From: Cellulophaga sp. HaHa_2_95
Lineage (GTDB): Bacteria > Bacteroidota > Bacteroidia > Flavobacteriales > Flavobacteriaceae
NCBI RefSeq assembly: GCF_019278565.1
Contig: NZ_CP058988.1
Location: 2,418,001-2,482,000 of the forward strand
Direction of reading: 5' to 3'
Length of the DNA stretch: 64,000 nt
Shown: positions 35,472 to 45,424 of the stretch, piece by piece
Layout of the letters: every line of letters begins with the position of its first letter
Position numbering within the stretch: the stretch's first letter is position 1
Translations under genes and position numbers: made by a program
Notes under the pieces: model-generated
Database searches by the model: none
What the model was told of the DNA's origin: nothing
The model's input: the letters and a program-made list of their open reading frames with translations, nothing else

Positions 35472-36794
35472 TTACTTAGTAGTGGTTCGTTTTATGATTG
35501 TTTCATAACCATTCTGGGAAAATTTTAATCCGTCATCTGAATCTTCTAAGCGCTCTAGTGTAGCGCCTACAGTGGTATCAAACAATGTGGTTTCGTTTTT
35601 TTGAATTAATTCGCTTTTCACTCCTTGTGCTTCTGCTAGTAAATAAAGTTTATTGTCTTCCTCAATAATTTCTAAAACTAACTTTGCTTCTTCCAGATGA
35701 TATGTTCCTATAAAGTCTCTAAATTGACTAACATCAAGAGCTAATGTGTTTTTTATAGTTTTGTTAGTCAAATATGCATCCAAATCATCCACAAGGACTT
35801 TTTGAAAAGGGAGTGTTCTTGAGTTGGTAAAAGCAAGGTATAGGGTTTTGGTAACGGGATTATATTCATTTCGAAAAGCATACCCAATATTATTACCGCC
35901 ATGACCGTAGGAAATGATATCTTGATTAGATGATTTCATGAGTCCCAATCCATAGTGCTCACTACCTTTGGTCATCATCAGTTGTACGGTTTCTTTCTTA
36001 AGAAGTTTTTCAGTCTCAAAAAGTGCGGTATAAAATACTTCCATATCGGTTAAGGTAGAAGCAATACTACCTGCGGCATATGCGATATTAGCAAAATAAC
36101 GGAAGTCTAAATATTTAGATACATTCTTATCTTCATGTCTTGGTTGTGCTAAATTCGGTATATTTTTGTGTAAATAAGGATAGGTGTTGTGTAGTTGTAA
36201 AGGCTCTATGATGCGCTCTTGAACAAGATCAAAATAACGTCGGTCTGTCACTTTTTCTAGTACTTTTCCTAAAAGAATATAATTAGAGTTACAATAGGAA
36301 AATTTACCACGTTCTTTTGGGTGGTGTGCCTCTAGTTGATTTAGTAGGGAAGTGTCATAGAGTGAATCATTTTTACCAAAATAAATAGTTAGAATATTTT
36401 TACCTATGATTTCATCCAATCCACTTTCATGAGTCAAAAGTTCTTCTAGCGTCAAAGTACCAGGGACATTATTGATAGGGGTCAAAAATTGATTAATACT
36501 ATCGGTTAAAGCTAAATTACCTTTCTCCATTTCCTGTAGAATTAATAAGGCCGTAAAGGTTTTAGTTGCGCTACCAATGTTAAATACACTGGTTTTGGTG
36601 AGATGATGTGCCCCCATACTTATGGTTTCTATTTGCCCTTCTTTTTTTGTGAGTATTGCAAGTCCCTGCTGTTTTTCTAGAAGAGAAGAATCATATTTTA
36701 ATTTGATGGTGTTAAGTGATACATCTTGAGCAGAACTGATAAAAGCAAAAGACATTAAAATAAATAGCATTAAAGTTGATTGAAGTGTTTTCAT
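35472..36794 (-). CDS. Class C beta-lactamase-like serine hydrolase
   Basis: 440 residues with a signal peptide (LMLFILMSFAFISSAQ). The penicillin-binding-protein-like fold is shown by SATK (Ser75-x-x-Lys78), YCN (YxN motif in KFSYCNSNY) and HGG (YGHGGNNIGY). After the catalytic domain (~1-330) comes a ~90-residue C-terminal domain typical of DUF3471-like tails. Members are esterases, D-amino acid peptidases or beta-lactamases; the substrate is not predictable. Monocistronic, periplasmic. Confidence 0.9.
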   Translation of the reverse strand: MKTLQSTLMLFILMSFAFISSAQDVSLNTIKLKYDSSLLEKQQGLAILTKKEGQIETISMGAHHLTKTSVFNIGSATKTFTALLILQEMEKGNLALTDSINQFLTPINNVPGTLTLEELLTHESGLDEIIGKNILTIYFGKNDSLYDTSLLNQLEAHHPKERGKFSYCNSNYILLGKVLEKVTDRRYFDLVQERIIEPLQLHNTYPYLHKNIPNLAQPRHEDKNVSKYLDFRYFANIAYAAGSIASTLTDMEVFYTALFETEKLLKKETVQLMMTKGSEHYGLGLMKSSNQDIISYGHGGNNIGYAFRNEYNPVTKTLYLAFTNSRTLPFQKVLVDDLDAYLTNKTIKNTLALDVSQFRDFIGTYHLEEAKLVLEIIEEDNKLYLLAEAQGVKSELIQKNETTLFDTTVGATLERLEDSDDGLKFSQNGYETIIKRTTTK

Positions 36795-37008
36795 GAGATA
36801 TTGTTTTTTAATTATACTTCAAAACTCTTCTTTATAGCTTCTGAACCCTAATAAGAATGATGAACGGATAGTGGTTCATGACAAGCAGAATTTTTACGTT
36901 GATCCTTATTTTGAAAGCGTTTGGAGTATATTTTAAGACATACGTCATTAATTAACCGCTATTTTTAGCGTAAAAAGTATCTTTAGACTACAATTATAAA
37001 GGTGAAGG

Positions 37009-37995
37009 ATGATAAAGTTTGATAGCTTAACGGAAAATAAATTGCTACAGAACATATTGGTATGGCTTTTTTTGTTTTTAATCTTAATGGGGGTTGTAGT
37101 CACCGATGATAAACTAACCACAGTTTTTTTTATCCTCTGTATTTTTGCGGCCGCAGTGTATATAAACAACTTATTGATTTTGCCTTATTTCAATAAAAAT
37201 AGGATAATTTTTCTCCTTTTATTTATTTTGAACAGTTCATTTTTTACGGGTGTAATGGTTTATTTTTTAATAAAATATTCCAAAAAAATTTTTGAGTGGT
37301 CTGTATTTATAAACCTTTACGGTCTATTGGTATTGGTTTTAGCTTTTGGAATAGCGCTAAAAATGGCAAGAGATAGTATCAATAGGAAACACACAGAGCG
37401 CGAGGCGGAACTTATGTTACTTAAAGCGCAGTTAAATCCCCATTTTTTATTCAATACTTTAAATAATTTATACGGACTTTCTGTATTGAAGTCAGACAAG
37501 CTGCCAGAATTGATGCTAAAACTGTCAGACTTATTACGGTATAGTTTGTATGATACAAAAGACGCTTTTGTACCGCTTGTTAAAGAAATTACCTATTTAG
37601 AAAATTATATTGCATTGGAAAAAATTCGACTAGAAAATCAGGCAAATATCACTTTTCATTTAGACGGAGTGATTTCAGTAGAAAAAATTGCACCTATGTT
37701 GTGTATTATATTTGTTGAAAATGCCTTTAAACATTTAGGTAATTCGGATAAAATTAAGAGCAGAGTATTAGTTAGTTTAAAGCTGAGGGCAGATAAGCTT
37801 ATATTTTCTTGTGAAAACTCAACTGATGAACTAGCATTAGATACTCAAAAATTAGTTCAAGATGAAAAAAATAGCGGAATAGGATTAAAAAATGTTGAAA
37901 AACGTTTAGTATTACTGTATCCGGATAAACACAGTCTAGTAATTTCAAAAAATGAAGGACTTTTTATCGTAACACTAACCTTAGACCTTAATTAA
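37009..37995 (+). CDS. LytS/YehU-type sensor histidine kinase (second)
   Basis: 328 residues: about four membrane helices (~18-125), a short coiled linker, the phosphoacceptor region LKAQLNPHFLFNTLNN, an N-box FVENAFKHLG and a G-box NSGIGLKNVEKRL. Its stop overlaps the start of the regulator by one base (TAATG). It is a paralogue of the kinase at 2646-3710 but not linked to a transporter here. Signal unknown. Confidence 0.92.
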   Translation: MIKFDSLTENKLLQNILVWLFLFLILMGVVVTDDKLTTVFFILCIFAAAVYINNLLILPYFNKNRIIFLLLFILNSSFFTGVMVYFLIKYSKKIFEWSVFINLYGLLVLVLAFGIALKMARDSINRKHTEREAELMLLKAQLNPHFLFNTLNNLYGLSVLKSDKLPELMLKLSDLLRYSLYDTKDAFVPLVKEITYLENYIALEKIRLENQANITFHLDGVISVEKIAPMLCIIFVENAFKHLGNSDKIKSRVLVSLKLRADKLIFSCENSTDELALDTQKLVQDEKNSGIGLKNVEKRLVLLYPDKHSLVISKNEGLFIVTLTLDLN

Positions 37996-38699
37996 TGATG
38001 TTACAGTGTATTATTGCAGATGATGAGCCCATTGCTCGTCAAATTATAGAGACTTATATACAACAAATACCCAATTTATCACTAGTAGCATCCTGTAAAG
38101 ATGCCTTTGAAGTAATGCAAGTATTAGCAGAGCAACATGTAGATATTTTGTTTTTGGATATTAACATGCCAAAACTCTCAGGATTAAGTCTTTTAAAAAC
38201 CTTACAGGTTAAACCCTCAGTAATTCTAACCACAGCTTATTCTGAATATGCATTAGAGGGGTTTGAATTAGCCGTTACAGACTATCTTTTAAAACCATTT
38301 TCGCTTGAACGTTTTATCCAAGCAACACAAAAGGTGCAGCAGAAGACAATAGGCACCAGTCCAATGATTGCTATTGAAGAAAAAGAAGAGGCTCAGACTA
38401 TTTTTGTCAAGAGCGATAAGCAGATTATTAAAATTAATTTTGACGAGATAGCATATATTGAAGCCTATGGCAATTATATTAAAATTTTCACCACGAAAAT
38501 GATACTCACACCACAAACCTTAACCGAATTTTTGACCAAATTACCGCAACAATTTGTTCGGATTCATAAGTCTTTTGTTGTCAATTTTGAAAAGATTAAG
38601 GTGATTGAAGGAAACTTAATACACTTAAATGAAACCGTAAAATTACCTATTGGAAAATCATTTAAAAAAGATGTTTTAGAACGTATACAATTAAGCTAG
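37995..38699 (+). CDS. LytTR-family response regulator (second)
   Basis: 234 residues with a receiver domain (ADDE, phosphoacceptor D55 in ILFLDINMP, Lys in YLLKPF) and a LytTR DNA-binding domain (FVKSDKQIIKINFDEIAYIE… VRIHKSFVVNF). It is the partner of the kinase directly upstream. No target is apparent; the next gene, an antiporter, is 136 bases away. Confidence 0.92.
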   Translation: MMLQCIIADDEPIARQIIETYIQQIPNLSLVASCKDAFEVMQVLAEQHVDILFLDINMPKLSGLSLLKTLQVKPSVILTTAYSEYALEGFELAVTDYLLKPFSLERFIQATQKVQQKTIGTSPMIAIEEKEEAQTIFVKSDKQIIKINFDEIAYIEAYGNYIKIFTTKMILTPQTLTEFLTKLPQQFVRIHKSFVVNFEKIKVIEGNLIHLNETVKLPIGKSFKKDVLERIQLS

Positions 38700-38835
38700 C
38701 ACTATAAGTTAGTTTTATTTTTTATAGTAAGTGTAAGGCTTTAGGCTTCAGAAGAACTAAACTGCTTATATTATATCTAGTGATAGTTTGCGTTTTATGC
38801 CTATTTTTACTTTTACCACCGAACTCCTGTGAACC

Positions 38836-40668
38836 ATGAATGAAGATATTCTTTTTGAAGCTATTGTATTTCTAGTAGGGGCTATTATATGTGTGCCCAT
38901 TGCAAAAAAATTAGGCTTAAGCTCTGTTTTAGGTTATTTACTGGCGGGTGTTTTAATAGGACCCTATCTTTTAGGTTTTATAGGAGAAGAAGGCGATGAT
39001 ATTCTTCACTTTGCAGAATTTGGTGTAGTGATGATGCTCTTTTTAATAGGACTAGAGATAGATGCTAAGAGTTTCTGGAAAATGAGAAAAACCATAGTTG
39101 GGATGGGCGGAACCCAAGTGGCTTTAACGAGCCTTATTTCGTTTGCAATTCTAATGGGCTTTGGCGTTTCATGGCAAGTATCTTTAACCTGTGCTATGGC
39201 CATCTCCATGTCTTCTACAGCCATCACCTTGCAAACTATAAGTGAGAAGAATCTTATGAATACCACCTATGGCGCTTCCTCGTTTGCTATTTTGCTTTTT
39301 CAAGATATTATAGTGATTGTAATGTTAGGGGTTTTACCGTTACTATCTACTGTAGATGCCTCGAAATTAGAGGGTGAGGGGAGTACTAATATTCTTGAGA
39401 CTTTACCGCTGGGCTGGCAAGCCTTAGCTACTATAAGTTCTATTGTGTTAATTGTCATTTCCGGGCGTTACCTTATTATTCCAATGCTACGTTTAGTGGC
39501 CATTTCAAAAGTACGTGAGTTACTTACGGCATCGGCCTTGCTCATTGTTTTAGCTATTACATTTCTGATGGAGTTTGTAGGGTTGAGTCCGGCTTTAGGA
39601 GCCTTTTTAGGGGGTGTGGTATTGGCTACGAGCGAGTTTAAACATGAACTAGAAAGTACACTAGAGCCTTTCAAAGGATTACTTTTAGGCTTATTTTTTA
39701 TAACTGTAGGGACTACCGTAAATTTTGTAGTCATAGCTGATAATCCTTTGGTAATATGCGGTTTAGTATTGGGTGTAATTTTAGTGAAAGGACTGGTGTT
39801 GTATGTTGTAGCCACGCTATTTAAATTAAAAATAAATCAGAAATTTCTTTTGGCAGTAGGGTTGGCTCAAATAGGAGAATTTGCTTTTGTAATGCTCTCA
39901 TTTGCATTGCAGTTGCGCATTTTAGATCAAAGACAATTGGATATTATGTTAGTAGTAACGGCACTTACCATGGCGCTAACTCCAATAATTGGTTTATTAA
40001 ATGAGAAGTTGGTACTACCCAAGTTTGGCACTAAACAATCCGAAGAAAAACCAATGGATTCGATTGAGCGATCTGATAAAATTATATTAGTAGGTTTTGG
40101 TCATTTTGGGAGCACTATTGGACGGTTTCTGAGAGCTCATGGCGTAAAAACTACTATTCTTGACCAAGATTCTAGTCGCGTAGATTTTTTGAGAAAAATG
40201 GGTTTTGAGGTATTTTATGGTGATGCTACACGCTTAGATCTCTTAGAATCTGCGGGGATCGCTAATGCAGAGATCTTAATCTGTGCTATTGATAATCCTG
40301 AGGTAACGCTTAGTCTTGTCAAAAAAATCAAAGAAAAATATCCACATATAAAACTTATGGTTAGAGCAAGAAATAGATATGATGCCTATGAGTTACTTAA
40401 TATCGGGGTAGATCGTATTTATAGAGAATCGCTAGATACTTCTATAAAATTAGCAAGTGATGTTTTGCATCACGTAGGTTTTGATATAGATGCTACTAAA
40501 GAGCAGGCCAGCAAATTTATTCGTTTGGATGAAGAAAGTATGCGAAGATTAGCGGGAGCTCCCAAAACTGAAAAAGAATATATTTTCAAGGCTAGAATGG
40601 AAATCGAGCAACAAGAAAAATTGCTAGAAGACGACCAAAAATTAGGGAGCAGTCAGCTTAATAATTAA
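38836..40668 (+). CDS. CPA2 cation:proton antiporter with TrkA-N domain
   Basis: 610 residues. About twelve membrane helices (~1-390) carry KefB/C-YbaL hallmarks (FGVVMMLFLIGLEID, GAFLGGVVLATSEF). A cytoplasmic TrkA-N/RCK Rossmann domain follows (~410-530; ILVGFGHFGSTIGRFL, FYGDATRLDLLESAG) and a charged C-terminal tail. This family exchanges K+ or Na+ for H+; the RCK domain responds to NAD(H) or glutathione adducts. Monocistronic. Confidence 0.92.
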   Translation: MNEDILFEAIVFLVGAIICVPIAKKLGLSSVLGYLLAGVLIGPYLLGFIGEEGDDILHFAEFGVVMMLFLIGLEIDAKSFWKMRKTIVGMGGTQVALTSLISFAILMGFGVSWQVSLTCAMAISMSSTAITLQTISEKNLMNTTYGASSFAILLFQDIIVIVMLGVLPLLSTVDASKLEGEGSTNILETLPLGWQALATISSIVLIVISGRYLIIPMLRLVAISKVRELLTASALLIVLAITFLMEFVGLSPALGAFLGGVVLATSEFKHELESTLEPFKGLLLGLFFITVGTTVNFVVIADNPLVICGLVLGVILVKGLVLYVVATLFKLKINQKFLLAVGLAQIGEFAFVMLSFALQLRILDQRQLDIMLVVTALTMALTPIIGLLNEKLVLPKFGTKQSEEKPMDSIERSDKIILVGFGHFGSTIGRFLRAHGVKTTILDQDSSRVDFLRKMGFEVFYGDATRLDLLESAGIANAEILICAIDNPEVTLSLVKKIKEKYPHIKLMVRARNRYDAYELLNIGVDRIYRESLDTSIKLASDVLHHVGFDIDATKEQASKFIRLDEESMRRLAGAPKTEKEYIFKARMEIEQQEKLLEDDQKLGSSQLNN

Positions 40669-40801
40669 AGTCAATAACAATTTAAAGAGCTAATGGTCTT
40701 TTCAATTTTCTTTGTATAAAAATCCTAGACACTACAAAATGGGATTTATTTTTTTTGATAAAATTTAGGAAGTAAGGCTGAAATTCTCTATTAAATGCAG
40801 T

Positions 40802-40817
40802 ATTTCATCGATGAAAT
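40802..40817. promoter_or_regulatory. 16-bp perfect palindrome upstream of the secreted GH16 gene
   Basis: ATTTCATCGATGAAAT is a perfect palindrome about 180 bases before the GH16 ATG. The 328-base gap 40669-40996 contains no gene and this is its only clear feature. It may be an operator for the agarase-like gene. Confidence 0.45.
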
Positions 40818-40996
40818 GCGTTAATTTTCTATTTCATTTATTTTTTCATGTTCAGTTTATGTCTAGTCGTCTTTTATAAGGGGTTCGGGTTTAAATAGTA
40901 TCATTGAGGCTAATAATGATGTTTTAGCATTTTATCTAAGTGTTTTTTGCGATAACATCAAAATAATATAATTAATAACCTCAAAAATTTAATTAA

Positions 40997-42868
40997 ATGA
41001 AAAAAATCAACTTACTTATTTTAGTAACGTTCTTTCAAATGGTATTAGGCTACGGTCAATATGATTGGGACGGTGTTGCAGTACCTGCCAATGCAGGTTC
41101 AGGAAAAGAATGGCAATTACAGACCGATGCCAGTGATGATTTTAATTACAACTTTGCGCCAACCAATTCAGTATCAGATTTTGGACCAGGAAACCAGAGT
41201 AAATGGTATAACAAATTTCACAACCAAGCGAATGGACAACCGAATAACTGGACAGGTCCGGGGGCCACAGAGTGGAGGCAAGACCACGTAGCAGTTTCTG
41301 GAGGGAATTTAAATATTTGGGCTTCAAGAATACCGGGTGCTACCAAGACATTTGAGGGTTCTAACAAAACTCCAATATCCAGACCCGAAACAAGGGCAGG
41401 ATGTATTACCAGTAAAACACGTGTTATTTACCCCGTATTTGTTGAAGGAAGAATCCGTGTAATGAATTCTTCTTTAGCTTCTGATATTTGGCTACTGAGT
41501 CCCGATGATACGCAAGAGATTGATATTATAGAGTGTTATGGAGGCCCAGGAGAGGACAATAGAAATAGTTTTTTCTCTTCTAAAATTCACTTAAGCCATC
41601 ATGTATTTATTAGACCACCAAATTTTAAGGATTATCAACCTGCAGATTTAAATAGCTGGTGGAAAAAAGATGGTGTTACCCAATGGGGTGGTAGAGTTGT
41701 GCGTATCGGAGTCAACTGGGTATCTCCAACGCGACTTGAATATTTCGTAGATGGGCAGATGGTACGTGTGTTAGATAATGATGCTGTACAAACGCGTTTG
41801 GGTGATGGTACTTGGCAGTATACGTACCCTGCGGGTGTAACGGGTACCGGAATAAATGGTGCGTTAATTCGTGAAAATGGGTATCAAAAAATGACTGTAG
41901 CATCAAGTTTGGCAGATGCAAAAAACAAATCGAATATTAGCGTTATTGATCCTTTCAATTATTTGAATAACGGTAGAAAGTTCACGAAAGAGATGGATAT
42001 TATTATCAATGTAGAAGATCAAAGTTGGCAAGCAGAAGCGAATAGATCTCCAAATGCATCAGAGATAACTAATTTTCAGAATAATAATTTATTAGTTGAT
42101 TGGATACGGGTTTACAAGCCTGTAAGTGTTTCTGGTAATTCTAATACAGGGGTTAGTTCTGGGAACTATGATTTTGGTTCCACAACTTCAGGTCTTTTTA
42201 ATGGTTATACCAGAGTTTCTTATGGTATTAATGACAACGTATGGACCAACAAAAATGGTATGAACTATGCAGATAGAGGAGGCAATACTGGAACTAATGC
42301 CTTGAATAGAGATTTTGCGTATGATCAAAATAATACAAGAACCCTTCGGTTTCCAGTGTCAAACGGAACCTATTCTATTTCTGCAACTTTTGGAGATTAT
42401 TTAAGTGCTCGTGTAAATAATTCTATTAGAGCAGGTGGTCAAACAGCAACGGTTACCACTAAAAAAGCGGAATATAAAAATGCAAACTTAAATAATGTGG
42501 TAGTTACGAATGGACTGTTAGAAGTAGAGGTGTTCGCTTCTGCCAATCAGAGTTGGGCATTAAACAGAATTACATTTTTGAAAAGTGCAGCAAACCTGAG
42601 AGCATCTACTACGCTTGCAGCGGCTACTGAGACTGTTGAACCAGAGACTTTACAAATTTATCCAAACCCGGCTTCAGATGTTATTACCATTTCAAATAAG
42701 GACTACGTTCAAGCGAGAGTGTATAATTTAAACGGGCTTACCGTCCTAAGAAAAGATGTAATTGATCAGAAATTAGATGTTTCTACCTTAGACAATGGTA
42801 TTTATATTTTAGAAATTACCAAGGAAAGTGGTGAAACGGTAAAACAGAAAATTGTTATTGCAAATTAA
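40997..42868 (+). CDS. Secreted GH16 (agarase/porphyranase-like) glycoside hydrolase with T9SS sorting domain
   Basis: 623 residues. Signal peptide (LLILVTFFQMVLGYG); GH16 catalytic domain (~20-375) with the active-site signature EIDIIE at residues 174-179 (nucleophile E174, acid/base E179); an unassigned, probably carbohydrate-binding, module (~388-531; NYDFGSTTSGLFNGYTRVSY… SWALNRITFLK); and a type A T9SS sorting domain (~552-623; LQIYPNPASDVITIS… NGIYILEITKESG). Loop features (WLLSPDDTQEID, SKIHLSHHVFIRPP) suggest agar- or porphyran-type substrates. It should be exported through the type IX system and released or held at the surface. Confidence 0.9.
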   Translation: MKKINLLILVTFFQMVLGYGQYDWDGVAVPANAGSGKEWQLQTDASDDFNYNFAPTNSVSDFGPGNQSKWYNKFHNQANGQPNNWTGPGATEWRQDHVAVSGGNLNIWASRIPGATKTFEGSNKTPISRPETRAGCITSKTRVIYPVFVEGRIRVMNSSLASDIWLLSPDDTQEIDIIECYGGPGEDNRNSFFSSKIHLSHHVFIRPPNFKDYQPADLNSWWKKDGVTQWGGRVVRIGVNWVSPTRLEYFVDGQMVRVLDNDAVQTRLGDGTWQYTYPAGVTGTGINGALIRENGYQKMTVASSLADAKNKSNISVIDPFNYLNNGRKFTKEMDIIINVEDQSWQAEANRSPNASEITNFQNNNLLVDWIRVYKPVSVSGNSNTGVSSGNYDFGSTTSGLFNGYTRVSYGINDNVWTNKNGMNYADRGGNTGTNALNRDFAYDQNNTRTLRFPVSNGTYSISATFGDYLSARVNNSIRAGGQTATVTTKKAEYKNANLNNVVVTNGLLEVEVFASANQSWALNRITFLKSAANLRASTTLAAATETVEPETLQIYPNPASDVITISNKDYVQARVYNLNGLTVLRKDVIDQKLDVSTLDNGIYILEITKESGETVKQKIVIAN

Positions 42869-42902
42869 GGCTTATACGAATATTATAAAACTATTTAAAA
42901 GT

Positions 42903-42930
42903 AAAAAGCACCCTTTATAGGGTGCTTTTT
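42903..42930. terminator. Bidirectional terminator
   Basis: AAAAAGCACCC-TTTATA-GGGTGCTTTTT, a perfect 11-bp stem between the convergent GH16 and aldehyde dehydrogenase genes. Confidence 0.9.
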
Positions 42931-42949
42931 TATTGGCAATACATGCTCA

Positions 42950-44347
42950 TTAATCTTTACGGATCATAATCGATTTAACATTCACAAATTCTTTCATACC
43001 GAATCCGCCATGTTCGCGACCAAAACCAGAATCTTTTACGCCTCCAAAGGGCATGGTAGGTTCTGCTGTTCCGAAGGAATTAATAAAGATCATTCCGGTG
43101 TCAAAATGTTTTTCGGCTAATTCAATCGCTTTCTTCTCATCCTTAGAGAAGATTCCACCACCAAGACCAAACCTGCTATCATTCGCAATCCGCATGGCAT
43201 CTTCATTATCTTTCGCTCTAATTAAAGAAGCTACAGGTCCAAATAACTCATCGTCATAGGCAGGTTGTCCTTCCGTAACCTCATCCAATACTGTTGCCGG
43301 ATAAAAGTATCCTTCGCCCTCTGGGATCTCACCTCCACAAAGTAATCTTGCACCTTTTTCAATACTCTCTTGTACTTGCTCGTGAATTTTTTCTCGCAAA
43401 TCTTTGCGCGCCATAGGGCCTAATTGGGTTTCTTCCAATTTAGGATCTCCCAACTTTAAAGCTTTCATAGCAGTCACAAATTTTTCTTTGAACTCGTCAT
43501 ATACTTTTTCAGTGGCAATAAATCGTTTCGCGGCAATACAGGTTTCCCCGTTATTGTAAATTCTTCCCATCACACTTTTTTCAACAGCTAAATCTACATC
43601 AGCATCATCTAAAATTAGATAAGCATCATTACTTCCTAATTCTAAAACAGTTTTTTTAAGTTGTGCTCCTGCTTTTTCTCCTATTTTCTCACCAGCTACG
43701 GGACTACCCGTTAGCGTTATACCGCGAACAAGTTTATGAGATATAATCGCGTCAGATTGATCGTGGTCTATGACCAATACATTGAAGAGTCCGCTTGGTA
43801 AACCAGCAGTATCAAAGATAGATTTAAGCAATTTAGCGGTTCCTGTTACATTTGAAGCATGTTTCAATAAAATGCTATTTCCCGCCATCAAGTTGGTAAT
43901 CGTATAACGAATAACCTGGTATGAAGGGTAGTTCCATGGTTGAATTCCGTAGATAATTCCTAAAGGTGCATAAGCAACAATTCCTTTCCCTCCATTTAAT
44001 AAATCGCGCTCCTCACTTTTTAATATTTCTGGCGCATTCTTAGCAGAATAGTCGCATATGGCAGTACAAATATCTACCTCTTGATGACTTTGTGATAGTA
44101 ATTTCCCCATCTCATCTGTCATTAGTGCTGCTAATTCTGATTTATAGTTTTGTAACTCTTTCCCAATCGCAGAAATAATTTTACCACGCTCTTCTATGGA
44201 TGTAGTTTTCCACTCTAGAAACGCTTTCTGTGATTCTTGGATGCTATCTTCTACCTCGCTATCGGTCATATATTCGTAGGACGATAGGGTTTTTCCTGTT
44301 GTTGGGTTTGTAGTTTTAAATGTATTTTGTTTTGTTGTCGTAGACAT
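42950..44347 (-). CDS. NAD(P)-dependent aldehyde dehydrogenase (succinate-semialdehyde type)
   Basis: 465 residues from the ATG at 44347 (MSTTTKQNTFKTTNP); a longer frame to 44410 overlaps the SDR gene and is unlikely. Catalytic Cys in NNGETCIAAKRF, general base Glu in TVLELGSNDAY, Asn in IYGIQPWNYPSYQ, and EELFGP-type motif (YDDELFGPVAS). It is closest to YneI/Sad-like succinate-semialdehyde dehydrogenases. It follows the SDR gene by about 28 bases in the same direction, so the pair probably forms one unit for aldehyde and alcohol turnover. A paralogue lies at 46580-47947. Confidence 0.92.
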   Translation of the reverse strand: MSTTTKQNTFKTTNPTTGKTLSSYEYMTDSEVEDSIQESQKAFLEWKTTSIEERGKIISAIGKELQNYKSELAALMTDEMGKLLSQSHQEVDICTAICDYSAKNAPEILKSEERDLLNGGKGIVAYAPLGIIYGIQPWNYPSYQVIRYTITNLMAGNSILLKHASNVTGTAKLLKSIFDTAGLPSGLFNVLVIDHDQSDAIISHKLVRGITLTGSPVAGEKIGEKAGAQLKKTVLELGSNDAYLILDDADVDLAVEKSVMGRIYNNGETCIAAKRFIATEKVYDEFKEKFVTAMKALKLGDPKLEETQLGPMARKDLREKIHEQVQESIEKGARLLCGGEIPEGEGYFYPATVLDEVTEGQPAYDDELFGPVASLIRAKDNEDAMRIANDSRFGLGGGIFSKDEKKAIELAEKHFDTGMIFINSFGTAEPTMPFGGVKDSGFGREHGGFGMKEFVNVKSIMIRKD

Positions 44348-44375
44348 ACTTTTATTTTTTAAATTTAAATTCCTT

Positions 44376-45116
44376 TTACTTTTGCTCACTAGGAACAATA
44401 TAAACGTCATTAATATTTACACGGTCTGGTTGCGTTAAAGCATAATAAATGGCATTAGCAATATCTTCCGCCTCTAATGTTTCCATCTCCAACATTTCTT
44501 TCATCATTTCTTTGACATCGTCATCTGTGATGGTGCTGGTAAGATTAGTAGCTACGGCTCCAGGTTCAATAGAGGTTATATTAATTCCATATTTTGGTGC
44601 TAATTCTTGTCGTAATCCTTCAGAGAACATTTTTACAGCGGCTTTTGTAGCACAGTATACGGCTCCTCCTGGAAAGTAACGGTGTGCAGCCATGGATGAG
44701 ATATTAATGATATTTCCGCCTTTATTGGCTTTTAATTCCGGCAATACTGCGGCAACGCCGTTCAATACTCCTTTAATATTAACATCGACCATTTTATCCC
44801 ACTCATCCGTTTTTAATTTTTCTACAAATGATAAAGGCATTAATCCAGCGTTATTGATGAGTCCGTTTACCGTTCCAAATTTTTCTTTGGTTTTGGTCAC
44901 CACGTTTTCAAAATCTTCCATCTTGGTAACGTCTCCAGTAACTACTAAAGCTTCTCCACCGTTTTTTTCAATTTCCGTTTTCAAATCATTTAACTCATCT
45001 TCACTTCGAGCCATAAGCACCACTTTAGCTCCGTTTTCGGCCAATTTATGCGCGGTTGCTTTTCCAATTCCGCTTGATGCTCCAGTAATTATTAATATGC
45101 TATTTTCAATTTTCAT
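44376..45116 (-). CDS. SDR-family NAD(P)-dependent oxidoreductase
   Basis: 246 residues from the ATG at 45116 (MKIENSILIITGASSGIGK). Classical SDR: TGASSGIG cofactor loop, NNAG (LINNAGLMPL), catalytic Ser in ISSMAAH and YCATK (YxxxK). It has the family's usual length of about 250. First gene of a unit with the aldehyde dehydrogenase, with a TACCTTTG -7 box upstream. Substrate unknown; this subgroup includes serine- and alcohol-oxidising enzymes. Confidence 0.92.
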   Translation of the reverse strand: MKIENSILIITGASSGIGKATAHKLAENGAKVVLMARSEDELNDLKTEIEKNGGEALVVTGDVTKMEDFENVVTKTKEKFGTVNGLINNAGLMPLSFVEKLKTDEWDKMVDVNIKGVLNGVAAVLPELKANKGGNIINISSMAAHRYFPGGAVYCATKAAVKMFSEGLRQELAPKYGINITSIEPGAVATNLTSTITDDDVKEMMKEMLEMETLEAEDIANAIYYALTQPDRVNINDVYIVPSEQK

Positions 45117-45141
45117 AAGTTTATTTTTTTTTTGTTCCAAT

Positions 45142-45149
45142 CAAAGGTA
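45142..45149 (-). promoter_or_regulatory. -7 box of the SDR/ALDH unit
   Basis: On the minus strand TACCTTTG fits the Bacteroidota consensus TAnnTTTG, 26-33 bases before the SDR ATG. No clear -33 TTG at standard spacing. The rest of the 45117-45424 gap holds nothing else that I recognise. Confidence 0.6.
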
Positions 45150-45424
45150 ACGGCTAGGTGCGGGGTTCTTTGACTAGAATAAATTAAGAATTGATCGATA
45201 TGCTTTTACTCCCATAAGGTTATGGGATTAAAAAGAGAAGGGAGATAAAATGGAGTATACTTGAAGTGTATTTGTTCTGTGGATGAAGCTATGGATATAA
45301 AATAAAATCCTAAGTAACCTGGTTACTGAGATGAAATAGCGTTTGGAAAAAGAAGTTTAAAATAATAAAAAGATGAATAAAATTATTTCATTTTAGGATA
45401 AAATAAATCTTGATGGTTAGCTGG

